DNA of 24,523 nucleotides, taken from Clostridiaceae bacterium (GTDB lineage Bacteria; Bacillota; Clostridia; Oscillospirales; Butyricicoccaceae). The position numbers and the translations under genes were made by a program. The stretch spans positions 1 to 24,523 of the forward strand of contig JAGZOP010000032.1 in the NCBI GenBank assembly GCA_018383195.1, written 5' to 3'. A model generated the notes under the pieces. That model was not told the origin of the DNA. It searched no databases and saw nothing but the letters and a program-made list of their open reading frames with translations. Every line of letters starts with the position of its first letter. Position 1 is the first letter of the stretch. Positions 1-6,551 of the stretch are shown one piece after another.

Positions 1-130
1 CGCCGGAAAGGTACATGCCCCATACAGGAATATGGTTTCCGCGGGCAGGCAGACACCAAACCTTGAGTAAAAGAAGCCCCAGTGGGGCTATTTGCGGCGA
101 CCTTGCGCAGCACGCCGCCGGAGAAAATCT
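1..130. other. Unassigned left-edge segment with a small hairpin
   Basis: No gene could be recognised here. Short open frames run off the left edge on both strands, but none has a visible ribosome-binding site or a familiar protein pattern. A hairpin with arms AGCCCC/GGGGCT (75-80 and 84-89, loop AGT) could be a weak terminator of a gene lying to the left, although its T tract is short. The segment precedes the DnaA-box cluster. Confidence 0.3.
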
Positions 131-337
131 TGTGGATTGTCATAAGGCGGAATACAGGATTTCGTGGAAAGATTAAGATATGAGCGGGCACAGAGTTATG
201 CACAGATTGTGGATAACTCTGTGTAAGACGCTGGAAATTGTGGATAGGTAGTATACAATTCGTAATATTTATTCTGATATTACGAATTGTATCGTGTTTA
301 CCCAGAGTTATACACGGTGTACACAGAGTTATCAACA
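131..337. other. oriC: DnaA-box cluster, putative replication origin (oriC)
   Basis: Two perfect TTATNCACA boxes form an inverted pair: TTATGCACA at 196-204 (+) and TGTGGATAA at 208-216 (-). They lie within an 11-bp perfect inverted repeat (189-199 and 213-223). Near-consensus boxes are TGTGGATAG at 239-247 (-), TTATACACG at 308-316 (+), TTATCAACA at 329-337 (+) and a weaker TGTGGATTG at 131-139 (-). The 9-mer CAGAGTTAT recurs as direct copies at 191, 303 and 324. The stretch between boxes is AT-rich and palindromic. With mnmG, noc, parAB and parS sites just downstream, this fits an origin. A DnaA-regulated promoter is the alternative. The dnaA gene itself is not in the window. Confidence 0.7.
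253..292. repeat. 40-bp perfect inverted repeat within the DnaA-box cluster
   Basis: The 16-bp arms ATACAATTCGTAATAT (253-268) and ATATTACGAATTGTAT (277-292) are exact reverse complements separated by the 8-nt spacer TTATTCTG. It is AT-rich, has no T tract placed like a terminator, and sits between DnaA boxes. It could be part of the unwinding region, or an operator for an unknown dimeric or tetrameric protein. Confidence 0.85.
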
Positions 338-422
338 GTGCTGTCAAGATATTTTGATTGATCAAATGGTAAAAACATAGGCAGCACAGAGCACTATTTT
401 TGTCGAAAGGAGAGATACCCAA

Positions 423-2303
423 ATGTCGTTTGACGCTGGGATCTTTGATATTGCAGTCATTGGAGCGGGACATGCCGGCATTGAAGCTGCATTGGCAGGC
501 GCGCGCCTTGGACTGAAAACAGTATGTTTTACTATAAATTTAGATGCGATTGGAAATTTACCGTGTAATCCAGCCATTGGAGGCACGGCAAAAGGGCATT
601 TGGTGCGGGAAATTGACGCTTTAGGCGGAGAAATGGGAAAAGCCGCGGATGCAGCCTGCATTCAGTACCGGATGCTGAATCGGGGCAAGGGGCCGGCGGT
701 ACATTCGCTGCGTGCACAGGCAGATCGTGTTGATTACAAAAAGTATATGAAACACGTGCTCGAAACGACCGAAAATCTTTCGGTCAAGCAGGCGGAGATT
801 GTAAAGATTTATACGCAGAATCATGCGGTATGTGCGGTTGAAACCGCAACCGGAGCAAAATACGCCTGCCGCGCTGCCATTGTTTGTTCGGGTACTTATC
901 TTGGCGGTCGGATTATCATTGGCGACCATATCCATGAGGGAGGACCGGATGGGATGTTTGCGGCAACCCGGCTTACCGGCTGCCTGCGTGAACTGGGACT
1001 GAATCTGATGCGATTTAAGACAGGCACACCGCCGCGAATTAACCGCCGTTCGATTGATTTTATCGGTCTTGAAGTACAGGAAGGGGAGGAGGAGATTATT
1101 CCGTTTTCGTTTGATTCGGTCAGCCCGCCGCCAAACCGCGCGGTTTGCTATCTGACTTATACGAACGAAGAAACGCATCGGGTGATACGGGATAATCTGG
1201 ATCGTTCTCCGCTGTATTCGGGAAAGATTGACGGAATCGGTCCGCGATATTGCCCTTCCATTGAAGATAAGGTGGTACGCTTTGCAGACAAGCCGCGCCA
1301 TCAGCTTTTTATTGAACCCATGGGACTGGATACCGAAGAAATGTATCTGCAAGGGTTTTCTTCTTCTATGCCGGAAGAAGTACAGCTGAAAATGCTGCGG
1401 ACCTTGCCGGGGTTTGCAAATGCAGAAGTGATGCGTCCTGCATATGCGATTGAATATGATTGTGTTGATCCGACCGAGCTGCTGCCGACACTCGAAACGA
1501 AGAAAATTCAGGGACTATATGGTGCAGGACAGTTTAACGGCTCCTCTGGATATGAAGAAGCAGCCGCGCAGGGATTGGTTGCCGGTGTCAATGCAGCACT
1601 CAAGCTGAAAGGGGAAGCGCCGATGATTCTTGACCGTGCAGATGGCTATATCGGGACATTGGTGGATGATTTGGTGACCTGTGGGACAAATGAGCCATAC
1701 CGCATGATGACTTCGCGGTCAGAGTACCGCCTGTTGCTGCGGCAGGATAACGCCGATGAGCGTTTGATGGAAATTGGCGCGCGGGTAGGTTTGAACAGTC
1801 CGGAGCGATTGGCACGTACCAGAGAAAAATATGAAATTGTTTCACGTGAAACAGCACGACTGGAAAAGGTAACGGTTGGTCCGACTGATGAAATGCAGAA
1901 GTTTTTAACCGAGCATGGTTCAACGCCATTGAAATCAGGCGGCAGATTGATTGATTTGCTGCGCCGTCCGGAACTGACCTATGATGCATTGGCGGCGTTT
2001 GACCCGGAACGTCCGGAACTGCCTGCGGTCATTCGTGAACAGGTTGAGATTCGCGTAAAGTATGATGGATATATCAAGCGTCAGCTGCGTGATGTCGAAC
2101 AATTCCGTAAAATGGAAGGTCGTATGCTGCCGGCGGATATCAATTACGAAGCAGTGCCTTCACTGCGCATTGAAGCAAGGCAAAAATTAACCAAAATTCG
2201 TCCGGTGAATATTGGACAAGCCAGCCGGATTTCTGGGGTATCGCCTGCGGATTTGACGGCACTGATGATTTATTTAGAAACCGGAAAGGGGAGTACCGAA
2301 TGA
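423..2303 (+). CDS. mnmG: tRNA uridine-5-carboxymethylaminomethyl modification enzyme MnmG (GidA)
   Basis: MnmG is the FAD-dependent partner of MnmE; together they install the (carboxymethyl)aminomethyl group on the wobble uridine of certain tRNAs in the cytoplasm. The protein is 626 aa, normal full length. The N-terminal FAD motif GAGHAG is at residues 14-19. The two family cysteines are present, in CNPAIGG (C48) and RYCPSIEDK (C277). The signatures MLNRGKGPAVHSLRAQ, TGTPPRI and GAGQFNGSSGYEEAAAQG are intact, as is the C-terminal helical domain that contacts MnmE (RMLPADINYEAVPSL, KIRPVNIGQASRISG). The start is supported by AAAGGAGAG at 406-414, 8 nt upstream. The gene overlaps rsmG by 4 bp (ATGA). 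A consensus parS site is embedded in codons near residue 475. mnmE is not in the window. Confidence 0.97.
   Translation: MSFDAGIFDIAVIGAGHAGIEAALAGARLGLKTVCFTINLDAIGNLPCNPAIGGTAKGHLVREIDALGGEMGKAADAACIQYRMLNRGKGPAVHSLRAQADRVDYKKYMKHVLETTENLSVKQAEIVKIYTQNHAVCAVETATGAKYACRAAIVCSGTYLGGRIIIGDHIHEGGPDGMFAATRLTGCLRELGLNLMRFKTGTPPRINRRSIDFIGLEVQEGEEEIIPFSFDSVSPPPNRAVCYLTYTNEETHRVIRDNLDRSPLYSGKIDGIGPRYCPSIEDKVVRFADKPRHQLFIEPMGLDTEEMYLQGFSSSMPEEVQLKMLRTLPGFANAEVMRPAYAIEYDCVDPTELLPTLETKKIQGLYGAGQFNGSSGYEEAAAQGLVAGVNAALKLKGEAPMILDRADGYIGTLVDDLVTCGTNEPYRMMTSRSEYRLLLRQDNADERLMEIGARVGLNSPERLARTREKYEIVSRETARLEKVTVGPTDEMQKFLTEHGSTPLKSGGRLIDLLRRPELTYDALAAFDPERPELPAVIREQVEIRVKYDGYIKRQLRDVEQFRKMEGRMLPADINYEAVPSLRIEARQKLTKIRPVNIGQASRISGVSPADLTALMIYLETGKGSTE
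1838..1853. other. parS site 1 (perfect, inside mnmG)
   Basis: The 16-mer TGTTTCACGTGAAACA matches the Bacillus-type parS consensus exactly. It lies within the mnmG reading frame, so the site is maintained together with coding sequence. It should be bound by the ParB encoded at 5088-5963. Confidence 0.92.
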
Positions 2304-3007
2304 AACAGACATTAGAGCAGGGATTGAGCATGCTCAGCACACAGGTTTGTCCACAAGCTGTGGATCGTTTGCTGAAGTTTTCAGAAATGCTGTTGGAAAA
2401 GAATAAAGTTATGAATTTGACTGCGGTGACTGAACCAATGGAAGTTGTCACACGGCATTTTCTGGATTGCGCGGTGCTGATGCCGCGCATGATTTCCGGG
2501 GAAAAGGTGCTCGATGTGGGCACAGGTGCCGGATTTCCCGGACTTCCGCTGGCAATTTTATGTCCGGAGAGTGAGTTTGTGCTGATTGACGCCTTGCGCA
2601 AACGCATGGATTTTTTAAATGAAGTGATTGATGCACTGGAATTGAAAAATGTGAAGGCAATTCATGCGCGTGCAGAGGAATTTGCGCGCGAGCATCGCGG
2701 AGCGTTTGATTGTGCAGTTTCGCGTGCTGTGGCAGATTTGAGCATGCTCAGTGAATTGACATTGCCGCTTGTCAAAACCGGCGGCGTGTTTTATGCGATG
2801 AAGGCAAGCGATTGTGCGGAGGAAGTAAAGCAAGCGGCAGAGGCGGTGCGAATTTTGGGCGGCGATCCGGCAGAAGTGATTCAATATCAGGTACCGGTCA
2901 GTGAGATTCCGCGTGCGATTGTAAAAATTAAAAAAAGCAGGGAAACCCCGGCGAAATATCCGCGGCGTTTCGCGAAAATCAGCGCTGCACCGCTTGGCGG
3001 GAAATAA
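2300..3007 (+). CDS. rsmG: 16S rRNA (guanine-527-N7)-methyltransferase RsmG (GidB)
   Basis: RsmG uses S-adenosylmethionine to methylate N7 of G527 in 16S rRNA of the small ribosomal subunit; loss in other bacteria gives low-level streptomycin resistance. The protein is 235 aa, typical for the family. The Rossmann-type SAM-binding loop LDVGTGAGFPG lies at residues 71-81, followed by VLIDALRKRMDFL and the conserved RAVADLSMLSELTLPLVKTGG. The N-terminal NLTAVTEP...HFLDCAV segment and the basic C-terminal PAKYPRRFAKI segment are also family hallmarks. The start codon overlaps the mnmG stop as ATGA, indicating translational coupling, and GGAAAGGGGAG lies just upstream inside mnmG. A strong hairpin terminator follows at 3024-3061. 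Confidence 0.96.
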   Translation: MKQTLEQGLSMLSTQVCPQAVDRLLKFSEMLLEKNKVMNLTAVTEPMEVVTRHFLDCAVLMPRMISGEKVLDVGTGAGFPGLPLAILCPESEFVLIDALRKRMDFLNEVIDALELKNVKAIHARAEEFAREHRGAFDCAVSRAVADLSMLSELTLPLVKTGGVFYAMKASDCAEEVKQAAEAVRILGGDPAEVIQYQVPVSEIPRAIVKIKKSRETPAKYPRRFAKISAAPLGGK

Positions 3008-3023
3008 AATAGGAAGAACAATG

Positions 3024-3061
3024 ATAACCCATGGTAATGAAATTACTATGGGTTATTTTTT
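3024..3061 (+). terminator. Rho-independent terminator of mnmG-rsmG
   Basis: The arms ATAACCCAT (3024-3032) and ATGGGTTAT (3048-3056) pair perfectly. The stem extends inward through GGTAAT/ATTACT with one G-U pair, and is followed by a T run (3056-3061). It ends the mnmG-rsmG transcript, so noc needs its own promoter. Confidence 0.9.
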
Positions 3062-3136
3062 GACGGAAAATAGGCGGAAATATGAGATTCCGGTGGAAAT
3101 CGGTCGAATGAAGGAGGGGAAATACTTATCATGCGG

Positions 3137-3166
3137 TCGATTTTCCTTTACATTTTGGCATATAAT
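3137..3166 (+). promoter_or_regulatory. Putative sigma-A promoter of the noc-like gene
   Basis: A perfect -10 hexamer TATAAT is at 3161-3166. The best-spaced -35 is poor (TCGATT at 3137-3142, 18-nt spacer). It lies between the rsmG terminator and the noc start at 3217. A very short ORF of 15 codons (3132-3179) preceded by AAGGAGGGG spans the same stretch and may be coincidental. Confidence 0.45.
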
Positions 3167-3216
3167 GGTACTCTATAACCAGCAGGCATTGACAACATCA
3201 GAAGGGAGGGAACGAG

Positions 3217-4026
3217 ATGTCCCCAGTTCTCAGTATTCGCAGTACAAATACAGACCGACAGCTTCGGCGTGTAAAAACATCTTTGATTGCGCGCAATCCG
3301 AATCAGCCGCGCAAATATTTTGATCCGGAGGCAATCAATCAGCTTGCGGAATCCATTCGGCAATATGGTGTATTAAATCCATTGACCGTGCGCCGTACCG
3401 GAGAAGGGTATGAGTTGATTGCGGGCGAGCGGCGGCTGCGTGCGGCCAAACAAGCCGGGTTGCTGGAAGTTCCATGCATTGTCATGGCGGCAAGTGAGCA
3501 GGATTCTTCTGCATTGGCATTGGTTGAAAATTTACAGCGGCGGGATTTGGATTTTTTCGAAGAAGCTTGGGGCTTTAAAAAGCTGATCGATACCTTTGGT
3601 TTGACACAGGAAGAGGCGGCACGTAAGGTTGGGAAAACGCAAAGTGCAGTAGCGAATAAGCTGCGTTTGTTAAAGCTGTCACAGGAAAACATCCGAATGA
3701 TTCGCGATGGTGGACTCACCGAACGGCATGCACGTGCTTTACTGCGGATTACAGAGGAAAAAGCGCGCTTACAGGCAACCGCATACATTATTGAGCATCA
3801 GTTTAATGTGAGCCGCACGGAGCAGTATATTGATAAACTGCTCGAACAGCCTGTCGAGGAAAAACGGACTGTATTGCGTTTGATAAAAGATGTCCGGTTG
3901 TTTTTGAATACCGTCGATAAAGCGGTTGGGATGATGAAGCAGTCCGGTGTGGATGCAAAAGTAGAAAAGGAGGAGAAGGACAACGGGATGCTGCTGCATA
4001 TTCTGATTCCGAATTGTAAAAGATAA
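3217..4026 (+). CDS. noc: Noc-type ParB-family DNA-binding protein (nucleoid occlusion protein)
   Basis: This is a 269-aa ParB/Spo0J-superfamily protein. In Bacillus, Noc binds NBS sites, spreads in a CTP-dependent way, and blocks division over the nucleoid. The CTP-binding motif GERRLRAA is at residues 70-77, box II ENLQRRD at 104-110, and the helix-turn-helix GKTQSAVANKLRLLKL at 139-154. Two residues look Noc-like rather than ParB-like: Q142, where the neighbouring ParB has R (GKSRPSVSN), and R170 before HARALL, where ParB has G (SPGHARAIL). The N-terminus is short and lacks the amphipathic MKxxFSRFFG-type helix by which B. subtilis Noc binds the membrane. The start is supported by GAAGGGAGG at 3201-3209. 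It is transcribed separately from parAB and ends in a terminator containing parS. A second chromosomal ParB that binds parS is the alternative. Confidence 0.85.
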   Translation: MSPVLSIRSTNTDRQLRRVKTSLIARNPNQPRKYFDPEAINQLAESIRQYGVLNPLTVRRTGEGYELIAGERRLRAAKQAGLLEVPCIVMAASEQDSSALALVENLQRRDLDFFEEAWGFKKLIDTFGLTQEEAARKVGKTQSAVANKLRLLKLSQENIRMIRDGGLTERHARALLRITEEKARLQATAYIIEHQFNVSRTEQYIDKLLEQPVEEKRTVLRLIKDVRLFLNTVDKAVGMMKQSGVDAKVEKEEKDNGMLLHILIPNCKR

Positions 4027-4044
4027 GCGTTTTGAGAAGTGCAG

Positions 4045-4082
4045 AAAAAGAAGCGTGTTTCACGTGAAACACGCTTCTTTTT
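4045..4082 (+). terminator. 38-bp perfect palindrome: noc terminator built around parS
   Basis: A perfect palindrome is centred between 4063 and 4064, with 19-bp arms starting AAAAAGAAGCGTGTTTCAC and a run of T on the right. It has the form of a bidirectional Rho-independent terminator, with the parS 16-mer as the innermost part of its stem. Confidence 0.88.
4056..4071. other. parS site 2 (perfect)
   Basis: TGTTTCACGTGAAACA, an exact consensus match, lies at the core of the 38-bp palindrome between noc and parA. Confidence 0.92.
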
Positions 4083-4115
4083 TTGAATGCGAACATCCGT
4101 AACAAAAAAATTTAT

Positions 4116-4131
4116 AGTTTCACGTGAAACA
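4116..4131. other. parS site 3 (one mismatch)
   Basis: AGTTTCACGTGAAACA differs from the consensus only at its first base. Its centre is exactly 60 bp from that of parS site 2, and it lies upstream of the parA promoter, so ParB bound here could also affect parAB transcription. Confidence 0.88.
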
Positions 4132-4146
4132 TTGTTCCCCTGACAA

Positions 4147-4174
4147 TTGCGTTTATGGGAGGTTGTGTTATAAT
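4147..4174 (+). promoter_or_regulatory. Extended -10 promoter of parAB
   Basis: TGT-TATAAT (TG at 4166-4167, TATAAT at 4169-4174) is an extended -10 element. A TTGCGT -35 lies at 4147-4152 with a 16-nt spacer. Transcription would begin near 4181, giving a leader of about 118 nt before parA. Confidence 0.75.
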
Positions 4175-4187
4175 AGTCTCTAGCCCC

Positions 4188-4215
4188 CCTACTTTCTTTC
4201 GAGAAAAAAAGTAGG
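4188..4215 (+). repeat. Hairpin in the parA leader
   Basis: The arms CCTACTTT (4188-4195) and AAAGTAGG (4208-4215) pair perfectly, and TTTC/GAAA pairs inside after one mismatch. It begins close to the predicted transcript start. The form (CTACTTTC...GAAAGTAG followed by GCAAAG) resembles hairpins I recall as dispersed intergenic repeats in several bacterial genomes. Only this copy is in the window. Confidence 0.6.
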
Positions 4216-4298
4216 CAAAGAGAGCTTCACATGCGGCAGGTATTGTGAAAACAGGAAAAAAGATCTGGGGATAGCATCCTCTTGATAAGGAAGACACT

Positions 4299-5066
4299 AT
4301 GGGAAAAATTGTAGCGCTCATCAATCAGAAGGGCGGCGTCGGAAAAACGACCACTGCGGTCAATTTGGCGGCGGCACTTCAGGAAAAGGGCAAGAAAATT
4401 TTGTTATGCGATTTTGACCCGCAGGGAAATGCAACATCAGGGTTTGGAATCGATCCGCGTGAAATTGAAACCACGGTTTATGATTTGGTGATCAGTGAGG
4501 AACCGGATGTGAAAGGTGCGATCATCCATACCGAATGGATTGATTTGCTCGGTTCTAATACCGATCTTGCGGGTGCAGAAATTGATTTGCTCAGTTTGGA
4601 GCGGAGAGAGTTTCGGCTGCGGGATGTATTGGCGCAGGTAAAGGATTTATATGATTATATTTTTATCGATTGTCCGCCGTCACTGGGAATTCTGACTTTG
4701 GAATGTTTATGTGCAGCGGATAGCTTTTTGGTACCGATGCAAACCGAGTATTATGCATTGGAAGGACTCAGCCAGCTTATGGCGACTGTGCGCTCGGTGC
4801 AGAAAGGACTGAATCGCAGCATCCGGATTGAAGGGATTATTCTGACCATGTATGATGGGCGGACCAATCTGGCGGTACAGGTTGTAGAAGAGGTAAAGAA
4901 GCATTTTGGCGATCGGGTCTATGCCAATGTAGTTCCGCGAAATGTGCGGTTGAGCGAAGCGCCCAGCCATGGACAGCCAATTACGGCATATGACCGGCTG
5001 TGCCGCGGTGCGGCGGCATATCTTGCCATTGCTGAAGAATTTTTAAGCAAAAACGGCGGAAAATAA
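4299..5066 (+). CDS. parA: Chromosome-partitioning ATPase ParA (Soj)
   Basis: ParA/Soj is a Walker-type ATPase that binds DNA as an ATP dimer and, stimulated by ParB, helps move or organise origin regions; in Bacillus it also regulates DnaA. The protein is 255 aa. The deviant Walker A motif KGGVGKTT is at residues 11-18 (signature lysine K11), Walker A' DFDPQGN at 38-44, and Walker B IFIDCPPSLG at 121-130 with D124. The C-terminal VVPRNVRLSEAPSHGQPI segment is the usual one for chromosomal ParA. The start is supported by AAGGAAG at 4287-4293. parB begins 21 bp after the stop, so the two are very likely cotranscribed from the promoter at 4147-4174. Confidence 0.96.
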   Translation: MGKIVALINQKGGVGKTTTAVNLAAALQEKGKKILLCDFDPQGNATSGFGIDPREIETTVYDLVISEEPDVKGAIIHTEWIDLLGSNTDLAGAEIDLLSLERREFRLRDVLAQVKDLYDYIFIDCPPSLGILTLECLCAADSFLVPMQTEYYALEGLSQLMATVRSVQKGLNRSIRIEGIILTMYDGRTNLAVQVVEEVKKHFGDRVYANVVPRNVRLSEAPSHGQPITAYDRLCRGAAAYLAIAEEFLSKNGGK

Positions 5067-5087
5067 AAGAAGAAGGGAAGTGGGAAA

Positions 5088-5963
5088 ATGGCGAAAACGA
5101 GCAAGGGCGGGCTTGGAAAAGGGTTCGGCGCGCTGCTCGGCGAAAGCCTGATGGCAGAAGCGGATGAAATGAAAGGCATTTCCACACTGCCCATGGCATT
5201 GGTGGAACCCAATCCAGATCAGCCGCGTAAAGTTTTTGACCGGGATGCGATGGAAGCATTGTCGCAGTCGATTGCAGCACATGGCGTCATTACGCCGATT
5301 ACAGTGCGGATGGGGTCTGATGGATATTATCAGATTATTGCGGGCGAGCGGCGCTGGCGTGCAGCGCGCAGCGTAGGGCTGACTGAAATTCCGGCAATGA
5401 TCATCGAGGCGGACGATGCGACCGTGATGGAACTGGCGCTGATTGAGAATTTGCAGCGTGAGGATCTCAACCCGATCGAGGAAGCAGAAGGATATGATCT
5501 GCTGATTCATCGGTTTGGAATGACACAGGAGCAGGTGGCAGACAGCGTTGGAAAGTCACGTCCATCAGTATCCAATGCATTGCGTCTGTTGGCATTGCCC
5601 GGAGAAGCGCGGGATATGGTTGCATCCGGCGGACTATCGCCCGGACACGCCCGGGCAATTTTGGCAATTCAGGACGAGGAAAAACGTCTGGAAGCGATTG
5701 ACCAAATTGCAAATATGTCGGTGCGGCAGGCGGAAAAATATGCACGCCAGATCAATAAGGCAGAAGAACTGGAAGCGCAGCCGTTTACGCCGGCTCCGTT
5801 TACGGTGGATTATCTGGCAGAAGAAGCGCGTGCATTGGAAAATCAGCTGGGGCGTAAAGTGCGCATTGAGCAAGGCAAAAAAAGCGGCACCATTATGCTG
5901 GAGTTTTATGGAACAGATGATTTGGAACGTTTGACCGCAGCGCTCAAACAGCTTACAGTTTGA
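5088..5963 (+). CDS. parB: Chromosome-partitioning protein ParB (Spo0J)
   Basis: ParB is the CTP-dependent DNA clamp that loads at parS, spreads, stimulates ParA and recruits SMC condensin. The protein is 291 aa. The N-terminal GLGKGFGALLG (8-18) is the ParA-stimulating tail. The CTP-binding motif GERRWRAA is at 86-93, box II ENLQRED at 120-126, and the helix-turn-helix GKSRPSVSNALRLLAL at 145-160, followed by SPGHARAIL (174-182). A C-terminal dimerisation domain follows. The arginine in GKSR and the glycine before HAR are the parS-type residues, in contrast to the Noc paralog. The RBS is GAAGGGAAG. Five parS sites in this window are its expected targets. Confidence 0.96.
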   Translation: MAKTSKGGLGKGFGALLGESLMAEADEMKGISTLPMALVEPNPDQPRKVFDRDAMEALSQSIAAHGVITPITVRMGSDGYYQIIAGERRWRAARSVGLTEIPAMIIEADDATVMELALIENLQREDLNPIEEAEGYDLLIHRFGMTQEQVADSVGKSRPSVSNALRLLALPGEARDMVASGGLSPGHARAILAIQDEEKRLEAIDQIANMSVRQAEKYARQINKAEELEAQPFTPAPFTVDYLAEEARALENQLGRKVRIEQGKKSGTIMLEFYGTDDLERLTAALKQLTV

Positions 5964-5987
5964 GCATCGCAGGATGGAGGACAGGCA

Positions 5988-6518
5988 ATGGAAGAAAAAA
6001 AGCACGATTGTGAACAGCATAAGAGCAAACGGTATTTGGCGTTTTATATTATTGGGCTGTTCAGTGTCGCACTTGTGATTATTTTGCTCAGCTATCTGAC
6101 CCAGCTTCGTGCAGATCGAGAATTGGCAAATATGAATACGGCGTTGGCGCAAAAGGATACCACGGTACAGGGCGTGCAGGAGAAAGTCGCTGCGCTTCAA
6201 GATAAAGTGGAAGAGCAGTCGGAACAGATCAAAAAACTGGAATCTCAGCTGACCGGTGTCCGGACGGAATTGGAACTGGAAGCTGGAGAAGACCTGACCG
6301 CAGTATTGCAGCAGAGAATGGATGAGCGGGATGCATACAGTCAGCTTCTGGCATTTGAACAGGCAGTTGCCCATGAGGATCATGAGGCTGCACAGGAATG
6401 CATCGATTATTTGGAGCATACCTATGGCGCAGGACGGTTGGATGGAACGGCAGACAATGCGGTTTTTTCCGATGCCATGGCAGAGCGCTATCTGGAACTG
6501 AAAAATCAATTGGCATAA
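5988..6518 (+). CDS. Small membrane-anchored coiled-coil protein
   Basis: I do not recognise this 176-aa protein as a named family. The N-terminus is charged and faces a single hydrophobic segment (about residues 16-38, YLAFYIIGLFSVALVIILLS). A heptad-like coiled coil follows (about 42-100, rich in Q, E, K and L). A small helical C-terminal domain (about 105-176) contains DAYSQLLAFEQAVAHEDHEAA, which has a TPR- or anchor-like feel. The likely topology is N-in with the coiled coil outside. It starts 25 bp after parB with a good RBS (GGATGGAGG) and is followed 33 bp later by serS, so it is probably in the parAB transcript. Its position suggests, but does not prove, a link to chromosome segregation or division. 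Confidence 0.8.
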   Translation: MEEKKHDCEQHKSKRYLAFYIIGLFSVALVIILLSYLTQLRADRELANMNTALAQKDTTVQGVQEKVAALQDKVEEQSEQIKKLESQLTGVRTELELEAGEDLTAVLQQRMDERDAYSQLLAFEQAVAHEDHEAAQECIDYLEHTYGAGRLDGTADNAVFSDAMAERYLELKNQLA

Positions 6519-6551
6519 AAATTTAAATTTCTGAATAGGGAGTAAAAAGTT

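Noticed and set aside
1..143. 48-codon minus-strand open frame leaving the left edge (from ATG at 141-143)
   Set aside because: No ribosome-binding site and no recognisable protein pattern; it cannot be judged without the sequence to the left.
2530..2545. NBS-like sequence ATTTCCCGG in rsmG
   Set aside because: Only one half resembles the Noc-binding site; the second half does not match.
3132..3179. 15-codon ORF preceded by AAGGAGGGG upstream of noc
   Set aside because: The RBS is good, but the peptide has no recognisable pattern, overlaps the probable noc -10, and has no sign of attenuation structure.
6519..6551. Possible T-box upstream of serS
   Set aside because: Only 33 bp separate the genes, too little for a T-box leader.
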